Notes under the pieces: generated by a model | What the model was told of the DNA's origin: nothing | What the model saw: the letters and a program-made list of their open reading frames with translations, nothing else | Databases searched by the model: none | Shown here: in pieces, positions 58,912-64,000 of the stretch | Layout: each line of letters starts with the position of its first letter | Numbering within the stretch: the first letter of the stretch is position 1 | Translations under genes and position numbers: made by a program | Assembly: GCF_001748145.1 (NCBI RefSeq) | Contig: NZ_BCQA01000001.1 | Location: forward strand, 5,978,501-6,042,500 | DNA: 64,000 nucleotides | Direction: 5' to 3' | From: Bosea sp. BIWAKO-01 | GTDB taxonomy: Bacteria; Pseudomonadota; Alphaproteobacteria; Rhizobiales; Beijerinckiaceae

Positions 58912-59050
58912 GCTATGCCGGGACTTCGCCGTTCCCGTGCGCCGCCCTAAACCCGGCGGCAGGTGCTGCGCGTGAAGCGCTCGATCTCGGCCAGCGCCGC
59001 ATCCAGGCTCGGGTAGGGACCGTGCTTCATCTCCTTCATGCAGCGGCGCG
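58912..59050 (-). pseudogene. Truncated duplicate of the small gene at 60873
   Basis: Reads MKEMKHGPYPSLDAALAEI then ERFTRSTCRRV and a stop. This is nearly identical to the C-terminal half of the protein at 60873-61136 (MKAMKHGPFPSLDAAL...). The similarity also covers flanking bases but ends upstream of the shared Met, and the copy stops 12 residues early. The remaining parts of 58883-59253 show no gene. Confidence 0.8.
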
Positions 59051-59253
59051 CCCGGCCTGTCCTGCACATGATCTGGTTCGTCTGTCGCGGCGGGCCGCAG
59101 GTGCACGCTCAATGAGCCATCGCGGTTCGCACCAGGTTGATCAGACACAAGCGCGGAGCATGACCGCGCCGAGCTCTCCAGCACCAATGACCTAGGTGGC
59201 ACTGAACCTGGATCGGGTATTTGACATCAACGTCTCCACAATAGCTGATCGTC

Positions 59254-59655
59254 ATGTTCAATTTTTTTGGATTCTCTTTCATGCTCAATCGGCATATCTA
59301 CGATCAGCCCGTAAAATTACTTGCACTTGTAATCGCGGGGCTGCTGATTTCGACGAGTGGTTCCTTTGCTCAGAACTGCCCGTCGGATGGCTTCGGTGGC
59401 TACCGCTGCGACAACGGCGTTACCGCTAGTCCAGATGGTTTCGGCGGGTTCCGGTATAATGACGGGTCGTCAAGCCACTCGGATGGCTTCGGCGGCTATC
59501 GCCACAGTGATGGAACCTCGAGCCGATCGGACGGCTTCGGCGGGTTCCGACACAGTGATGGCAGTTCGACCCATTCGGATGGCTTCGGCGGCTATCGAAA
59601 CAGCAATGGAACGTATTGCCGTTCCGACGGCTTCGGCGGCTTTCGCTGCAACTGA
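59254..59655 (+). CDS. Small secreted tandem-repeat protein
   Basis: Protein of 133 aa. A signal peptide (~10-40, VIAGLLISTSGSFAQ) is followed by six 16-residue units of the form xSDGF-GGYR-HSDGSSx. The units alternate strictly GGYR / GGFR, i.e. a 32-residue (96-bp) higher-order repeat. The first unit has Cys before and after (NCPSDGFGGYRC) and the last two share Cys (TYCRSDGFGGFRC), so disulfides may close the ends. Start could be Met10 (59281). I do not know a named family; the Gly/Ser/aromatic pattern resembles small structural or glycan-coating repeats. SD is weak. AT-rich 5' part. Confidence 0.75.
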   Translation: MFNFFGFSFMLNRHIYDQPVKLLALVIAGLLISTSGSFAQNCPSDGFGGYRCDNGVTASPDGFGGFRYNDGSSSHSDGFGGYRHSDGTSSRSDGFGGFRHSDGSSTHSDGFGGYRNSNGTYCRSDGFGGFRCN

Positions 59656-60192
59656 TCCGTGCCGCCTACGGGCTGTCGGGTGCGGCGTCACCATTGACGG
59701 CTTGGCAGCGAAGCTGACGATGCGTTCGTCTCGCCGGGGCGCACGTCGAACCCGCGCCCGGAGTGTCAAGCGGCGTGTATTCGGCGACAGGTTGTGCTGA
59801 GAGATGGTTTCAGACGGCGACAGGCCGGCAATCGCCGGATTCACGAGCGTGCCGAAGCTGTTGGTGACCATGTAGCGGCCCGCGTCCCTGGAGAGTTCGC
59901 CCTCCCCGCGTTTCGCCGTCGAGCATCGGTTTTTCGTACGAAGCATGCTCTAAACGATAAGACTCGATCACGTTTTCTGCGTTTGGACGATTTTGTCCAA
60001 ACGCAGCGTGATCTATGGCGCATCCGATCAGCGGGATTGCGCGCGGTTCCAAGTACCGGGAGCTTGCGATGGGCGGCCGCGATGGGTCGTCGTGGTGAAC
60101 GGGCCGACCACGATCATCTCCGTGCAATCTTGGCCTGCTCTAGGAACGGCCGCCATGACAGGGCCTTGTGCCTCAGCAGACGAGATCTCGCG
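59656..60192. other. Gene-free stretch with a long palindromic element
   Basis: 537 bp without a credible gene. Contains a smaller dyad GAGCAT/ATGCTC near 59921-59950 and the long hairpin at 59966-60013. Short open frames (<110 codons) lack motifs. Confidence 0.4.
59966..60013. repeat. 48-nt palindromic element, bulged 19-bp hairpin
   Basis: GATCACG-TTTT-CTGCGTTTGGAC-GATTTT-GTCCAAACGCAG-CGTGATC. The inner stem is 12 bp, the outer stem 7 bp, with a 4-nt TTTT bulge on one side and a 6-nt loop. It has the compact form of REP-like or dispersed palindromes of alphaproteobacteria; only one copy is in this window. Confidence 0.7.
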
Positions 60193-60645
60193 ATGCCGAT
60201 TACCGTGACGCCATTCGACGCGACCGAACGTCAAGCCATCCTCGGCCTTTCGGTTTCTCCCGAGCAGGACGACCTGATCGCGAGCAATGAGGAATCGCTC
60301 GAGGAGGCCGATGAGCGGCCGGAATGCATACCGCTCGCCGTGCGTGCGGACGGCGCGCTCGTCGGCTTCGCCATGTATGCGCTGGACCCCGATGACGGCC
60401 ATTACTGGATCTACCGGCTGATGATCGACGCGCGCTTCCAAGGCCGGGGCTACGGCCGCGCCGCGCTGGCGGCGCTCGTGCCCCTGATCTCGGCCGAACC
60501 TGACTGCGCGCACATCACGATCAGCTATCACCCGGAGAATGAGCGCGCCGCCGGGCTCTATCGCAGCTTCGGCTTTCGCGAGACCGGCGAGGTCATCGCC
60601 GGTGAGACGGTCGCGCGCTTCAAGGTCGCATCGGCCACAGGCTGA
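60193..60645 (+). CDS. GNAT family N-acetyltransferase
   Basis: Acetyltransferase (150 aa). Core: GFAMYALDPDDGHYWIYRL, with acetyl-CoA loop RFQGRGYGRAAL, then PENERAAGLYRSFGFRETGE, similar to the spermine/spermidine or PaiA-like acetyltransferases. ATG 60193 starts the conserved fold; the open frame extends upstream to 59794 but crosses the palindromic element without homology. Weak SD. The IS481 transposase fragment follows its stop directly. Confidence 0.88.
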   Translation: MPITVTPFDATERQAILGLSVSPEQDDLIASNEESLEEADERPECIPLAVRADGALVGFAMYALDPDDGHYWIYRLMIDARFQGRGYGRAALAALVPLISAEPDCAHITISYHPENERAAGLYRSFGFRETGEVIAGETVARFKVASATG

Positions 60646-60876
60646 CCCGCCCGCCGTTTCCGCATCCGGCCCTCCACCCCGCGAACCAACGGCAAGGCCG
60701 AGCGCCTCATTCAGACCAGCCTGCGCGAATGGGCTATGCCAGACCTGAGCTCCGCCGAGCGCCGCGCCGCCACCGGGCCATGGGCAAACGACGACAACCG
60801 CCGCCGGCCTCACTCTGTCCTCGGCGGAAAGCCGCCATGGACAAGGCGGAACAACCTTCAAGGTAGCGACAACTAG
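60646..60876 (+). mobile_element. IS481-family transposase C-terminal remnant
   Basis: The frame after the GNAT stop reads RIRPSTPRTNGKAERLIQ then TSLREWAM, and later RRRPHSVLGGKPPW and RRNNLQGSDN before TAG 60874-60876. This is the end of an IS481 rve/integrase core (normally PYTPRTNGKAERFIQ, REWAYA, YNWHRPH). It lacks the N-terminal part and has a small deletion after REWA. No terminal repeats could be seen. A dead fragment left by an older insertion. Confidence 0.8.
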
Positions 60877-61136
60877 GCCGGGACTTCGCCATTCCCTGAT
60901 TTCACCGAGACCCGGCGGCAGGCGCTGCGCGTGAAGCGCTCGATTTCGGCCAGCGCCGCATCGAGGCTCGGGAACGGACCATGCTTCATGGCCTTCATCG
61001 TTTCCAGCGCCTGGCCCGCCGTGACAAGCCGGAACTCGCCCGCAGGGTTTTCGGTGATTTCGCCCATCGGCCGGCCGAGCAGGTCGCTCAGCAGCCAGAC
61101 GGTGTCATCGGGGCTCTGGGTGACGGTGATGTCCAC
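60873..61136 (-). CDS. Small protein of unknown function (87 aa)
   Basis: GTG start at 61136. The middle reads LLGRPMGEITENPAGEFRLV, followed by an amphipathic helix (PSLDAALAEIERFTRS). No motif of known function. A truncated copy is at 58912-59050, which supports that this is a real gene. First of four small minus-strand genes that lie in the same direction. Its stop overlaps the end of the transposase fragment. Confidence 0.65.
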   Translation of the reverse strand: MDITVTQSPDDTVWLLSDLLGRPMGEITENPAGEFRLVTAGQALETMKAMKHGPFPSLDAALAEIERFTRSACRRVSVKSGNGEVPA

Positions 61137-61172
61137 GAAGCACTCACTCTGATCGGGATGCCGACCGTCCGT

Positions 61173-61406
61173 TCACGCGGAGGCGGGCCGGCGCTTCTTC
61201 GGCTTCGGCGGCGGCTCGGCTGCGAGGCGTTCGCGGTCGAGCGCCTCCTTGGCCAAGCGCTCCGCCTTCAGCCGCGCGGTCTTGGCCTCGCGCGCCTGGA
61301 TGGCACTCTCCTCTTCGGAGATGATCCGGTTGCGCACCGATGACTGGGTCTGCGTCCTCAGGAACGCATTATCGGCATTGGCAATGAGCTTTGAACGATC
61401 AGACAT
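61173..61406 (-). CDS. Small charged protein of unknown function (77 aa)
   Basis: Sequence starts MSDRSKLIANADNAF, then a long Arg/Lys/Glu/Ala-rich helix (~30-65) likely to form a coiled coil, and a basic Pro/Lys tail. GAGGGG lies 7 nt before ATG 61406, a good SD. 11 nt downstream of the 61418 gene, so it is probably in one transcript with its small neighbours. Function unknown. Confidence 0.7.
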   Translation of the reverse strand: MSDRSKLIANADNAFLRTQTQSSVRNRIISEEESAIQAREAKTARLKAERLAKEALDRERLAAEPPPKPKKRRPASA

Positions 61407-61417
61407 CGGTTTTCCCC

Positions 61418-61630
61418 TCAGATCTTCGCGACGGCGGCGCCATTCCCGACGATCTCGTGATGGCCGATCACGCGCTCGCGGCCATCGGGCCCGCGCACGC
61501 GGTACTGCTCCTCGGCATTGTCGCGCGACGGCATGACGCGCAAAACCTCGAACGGGCCTGGCCGCGGCTGATTGATCATGTCGTTGGTGAGGCTGAGGAG
61601 ATCCCCCGCCTTGTAGGCTGTCGTCGTCAT
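61418..61630 (-). CDS. Small protein of unknown function (70 aa)
   Basis: Beta-rich protein starting MTTTAYKAGDLLSLTN, with YRVRGPDGRERVIGHHEI near the end; AAGGA precedes ATG 61630 by 10 nt. Similar short proteins occur beside DUF1488 genes in Hyphomicrobiales as far as I recall, but I cannot name the family. Co-directional with its neighbours. Confidence 0.65.
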   Translation of the reverse strand: MTTTAYKAGDLLSLTNDMINQPRPGPFEVLRVMPSRDNAEEQYRVRGPDGRERVIGHHEIVGNGAAVAKI

Positions 61631-61658
61631 GTCTTCGTTGTCCTTGGGGCGCGGGGCA

Positions 61659-61922
61659 TCAAAAGCTCTCCGCCGTCAGTCGGTGATAGCCGCCGCGATG
61701 GCGGGAATAGGCAGAGCGGGCAGCCTGGTAAATCGTGTCGCGGTTCCGGTCGAAGACATCGAGAACGGCTGCTTCAGCATCGCCAGCGTTCGGACTGAGC
61801 TTGTGCAAAGCCGCGAAATCGACCTGGAACGAGACCTCCAGCGATGCGTCGGAACCCCAGAAGCTGACGCAGGCGCGCCCTGCGTCGAAGCGCCGGATCG
61901 AATTGGGAAAATTGAGGCTCAT
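61659..61922 (-). CDS. DUF1488 family protein
   Basis: 87 aa: MSLNFPNSIRRFDAGR..., VSFWGSDASLEVSFQV, AVLDVFDRNRDTIYQAAR. This matches the layout of DUF1488 proteins (FWG, then FD.NR). The function is unknown. GGAGG lies 9 nt before ATG 61922. First gene of the small-gene block. Confidence 0.82.
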   Translation of the reverse strand: MSLNFPNSIRRFDAGRACVSFWGSDASLEVSFQVDFAALHKLSPNAGDAEAAVLDVFDRNRDTIYQAARSAYSRHRGGYHRLTAESF

Positions 61923-62445
61923 CGTCAGTGTCCTCCCGGCTGCGCCGGTGCGAGGCGGCCGGCGACGCCAGCACAGGCTTCCGTCGCAGACGACTGCGAC
62001 GGCTGCACCTGCCGCCCGAGCGCCATCACGAAAGGTCTCATATGCGCCGTCGCCACACCAACGCGTCCGAAAGATCGCCGAACGCCGGACATGATACGGC
62101 CTCGGACGTTATGAAGATACGGCACACGCCGCGCGCGGCGGTCAATCACGCCACGGCGGATCTCGGATGGGTCGAACAAGCCAGCTGTTTTCTCAACGAC
62201 GGCCACGCCGAAACAAATCAACCGCCAGGCGGCTTGGTCTCGGCGACCGTGTTTTGCACATGGGGAACCGTGGCACGGTTTGTAAGGCTGGCGCCAGAAT
62301 AAAAGCGGCCGGCATGGCCGCGCCGCCCGGTCCTCGTCAAACGAGCCGCCTGGATCCGGGTTGGGATCGGAGGTAGCGCAGGCAAAGGCCGCCTGCCCCT
62401 GCCATGTGCGTGACCGAGGGCCGAGAGCCCCCAGCGTCCGCCCCG
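61923..62445. other. Gene-free stretch with short dyads
   Basis: 523 bp. AACCGT (62266-62271) and ACGGTT (62275-62280) are 3 nt apart, followed by the palindrome CTGGCGCCAG (62288-62297) and a GCGGCC/GGCCGC stem near 62305. These lie upstream of the DUF1488 gene and downstream of the aminotransferase gene, so they may be promoter or terminator parts. No gene seen. Confidence 0.4.
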
Positions 62446-63630
62446 TCACTCCGCGAGCGCAGCCTGCACCAGCGCGGCCAGCCGTTCGTAATCGGCTTCC
62501 TCGTTATAGGCCTGGGCCGAGAGCCGCAGCCACAGCCCACCGGCGAGAGCGGAAACCGGCGCATCGCAGCCCCTGACCTCGAAGCGCCGCCGGATCGCCA
62601 ACGCCCCCTCCGCGCTCGCCTCAAAGCGCACGGGAAGGCGCACGAGCCTCATCGCCCGCGCGAGCTCCGGCCCGGAGCCGGTTTCAGTACCGAGCGCTGT
62701 TGCGAGGATCTCGGCGCCACGCCCCGCGAGATCGGCATTGCGCGCCCGCAGGGCGGCACCGCCGAGGTCCTGGTGAAAGGCGAGCGCGGCCGTCACGGCC
62801 AGAAAGGCGCTGGGGTCGCGCGTGCCCGTCCAGTCGAACTCGGCGAGATAACCACCAGCGAAACCATGCGAAATCGTCAGCGGATGGATCGCTGCCTGGC
62901 GGTCCGGTCTGGCCCACAGGAAGGCGCAGCCCTTCGGCGCCATCAGCCATTTGTGGCAGTTGCCGACATACCAGTCGGCATCGAGGCCCTGGAGATCGAG
63001 TGCGATCTGGCCGGGCGCATGGGCTCCGTCGACGAGCACCGGCACGCCTGCAGCGCGACAGACCGCGATCAGCTCCGCCATCGGCAGCAGGAGCGCGCTG
63101 GACGAGGTGATATGGTCGAGCACCGCGATGCGGGTGCGTGGCGTGATGGCGGCCGCGACAGCCGCGACGATCTGCGTGGCGCTGGGCTGCGGAAACGCAA
63201 TCGGCGCTTCCACGATGCGGGCTCCGCTGCGCTCGGCGAGATAGGCGACCGTGTTGCGCACCGCGCCATAGGCGTGGCTCAGGATCAGGATTTCGTCACC
63301 CGGCGCGAAATCCAGCGAGCGCAGCACGGCGTTGCAGCCGCTCGTGGCGTTGTCGACGAAGACGAGGTCCTCGCCCTTCGCGCCGAGGAAATCCGCCAGC
63401 GCATCTGCCGCCTGCCGCAGGGCCGGAGGCAGGACCGAGCGCATGAAGAGCGAAGGCTGGCTCTCCATCTGCCGGCGCCATACGTCCTGGGCGGCGAGAA
63501 CGGTTTTGGGCGTGGCGCCATAGGCGCCGTGATTGACCGTCAGCTTGCTCCAGTCGAGCAACCATTCCCCGCGGATCGAGGCGCCGAGCTCGGCAGGTTT
63601 GGGCGAGACGGAGGTGGCGGTCGCTGTCAT
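62446..63630 (-). CDS. Class V aminotransferase (isopenicillin N epimerase-like)
   Basis: PLP-dependent enzyme (394 aa). LTVNHGAYGATP at the start, FVDNATSGCNAVL, then PVLVDGAHAPGQI, and the PLP Lys in YVGNCHKWLMAPKG. This is the isopenicillin N epimerase / cysteine desulfurase-like branch of class V. Epimerase or amino-acid lyase chemistry is likely; the substrate is unknown. It starts 7 nt after the ABC permease gene, so it belongs to a transporter operon whose front is outside the window, and may act on what is imported. Confidence 0.92.
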   Translation of the reverse strand: MTATATSVSPKPAELGASIRGEWLLDWSKLTVNHGAYGATPKTVLAAQDVWRRQMESQPSLFMRSVLPPALRQAADALADFLGAKGEDLVFVDNATSGCNAVLRSLDFAPGDEILILSHAYGAVRNTVAYLAERSGARIVEAPIAFPQPSATQIVAAVAAAITPRTRIAVLDHITSSSALLLPMAELIAVCRAAGVPVLVDGAHAPGQIALDLQGLDADWYVGNCHKWLMAPKGCAFLWARPDRQAAIHPLTISHGFAGGYLAEFDWTGTRDPSAFLAVTAALAFHQDLGGAALRARNADLAGRGAEILATALGTETGSGPELARAMRLVRLPVRFEASAEGALAIRRRFEVRGCDAPVSALAGGLWLRLSAQAYNEEADYERLAALVQAALAE

Positions 63631-63637
63631 CGCTTCC

Positions 63638-64000
63638 TCACCGTTTCAGGCCGGAGGCCGCGATACCCTCGATGATATGGCGCTGGAACATCAGGAAGGC
63701 TGCGAAAACCGGGACGAGGCTGAGCACCGACATGGCGAAGAGCGGCCCCCAGGACGAGCGGCTCGTCGCATCGACGAAGCCGCGCAGCGCCAGCGGCACC
63801 GTGTAATTGGCGACATCGGTGAGATAGAGCAGCGGCCCAAAGAAATCGTCCCAGGTCCAGATGAAGGAGAAAATCGCGGCTGCCGCCAGGACCGGCTTGG
63901 ACAGGGGCAGCATGATGCTCCAGTAGATCCGCCAGGGTCCGCAGCCGTCGATGACGGCCGCCTCGTCGAGTTCCCGCGGGATGCCGCGGAAGAACTGCAC
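63638..64000 (-). CDS. ABC transporter permease, carbohydrate type (5' truncated by window edge)
   Basis: C-terminal 121 codons of a MalG/UgpE-like binding-protein-dependent permease. The cytoplasmic EAA loop is seen as IPRELDEAAVIDGCGPWRI, followed by two or three hydrophobic helices and the end HIIEGIAASGLKR. The first in-window codon GTG is internal, since the frame remains open to the window edge. Only half the gene is present. It is upstream of and coupled with the class V aminotransferase. Confidence 0.92.
   Translation of the reverse strand: MQFFRGIPRELDEAAVIDGCGPWRIYWSIMLPLSKPVLAAAAIFSFIWTWDDFFGPLLYLTDVANYTVPLALRGFVDATSRSSWGPLFAMSVLSLVPVFAAFLMFQRHIIEGIAASGLKR

Noticed and set aside
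59794..60192. N-terminal extension of the GNAT enzyme
   Set aside because: Passes through the palindromic element and has no homology; the conserved fold starts at ATG 60193.

Overview
The window is GC-rich, gene-dense DNA from an alphaproteobacterium. FixJ-type response regulators, a DUF1488 protein, type I secretion of RTX proteins, and the codon and GC bias all suggest Hyphomicrobiales (Rhizobiales). A Bosea-like or Methylobacterium-like host is my best guess, but there is no rRNA or other phylogenetic marker to settle it. The window opens inside an RND efflux pump gene and closes inside a sugar-type ABC permease gene. I saw no tRNA, rRNA, CRISPR array, complete insertion sequence or prophage.

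Layout. 1-4.8 kb: RND pump (3' part), a chloroperoxidase-like hydrolase with a Tat-like leader, and a divergent SDR dehydrogenase behind a dyad-rich promoter. 4.9-9.6 kb: a minus-strand signalling operon (multi-PAS hybrid-less histidine kinase, two FixJ-type regulators, one stand-alone receiver). 9.8-15.3 kb: MscS channel, NmrA-like/cupin pair, metallo-beta-lactamase-fold hydrolase, secreted alpha/beta hydrolase, and a membrane-protein gene broken by two +1 frameshifts. 15.8-20.1 kb: DUF2721 protein, GNAT enzyme, and a vanillate-demethylase-type Rieske oxygenase/reductase pair with a divergent LysR regulator. 20.2-26.5 kb: a 2096-residue autotransporter. 27.1-31.2 kb: DUF1254 protein, peroxiredoxin, quinone oxidoreductase and ArsR regulator, interspersed with copies of a dispersed intergenic repeat. 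31.2-35.3 kb: LysR regulator divergent from a translationally coupled four-carbon acid-sugar operon (DUF1537 kinase, PdxA2-like dehydrogenase, TIM-barrel/cupin fusion). 35.4-40.1 kb: esterase, large arylsulfatase, NarL-type regulator. 40.7-42.8 kb: OmpR/CusS-like two-component system. 42.9-56.9 kb: type I secretion island (HlyD adaptor, membrane-anchored RTX protein, ABC exporter, 2675-residue RTX haem peroxidase). 57.4-64 kb: Lrp regulator divergent from an EamA exporter, decayed gene and transposase fragments, a small secreted tandem-repeat protein, GNAT enzyme, four small conserved-looking genes, and a class V aminotransferase coupled to an ABC permease.

The most interesting region is 42.9-56.9 kb. 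It encodes a complete animal-type haem peroxidase embedded in an RTX exoprotein, with its own exporter. A second RTX protein carries an N-terminal membrane anchor and sits between the exporter genes, and an 11-bp hairpin separates the substrate gene from the transporter genes. The closest functional precedent I know is the large RTX haem peroxidases (bacterial peroxicins and the MopA-type Mn(II)-oxidising peroxidases). The second is the sugar-acid operon, whose third enzyme fuses a phosphate-binding TIM barrel to a cupin.
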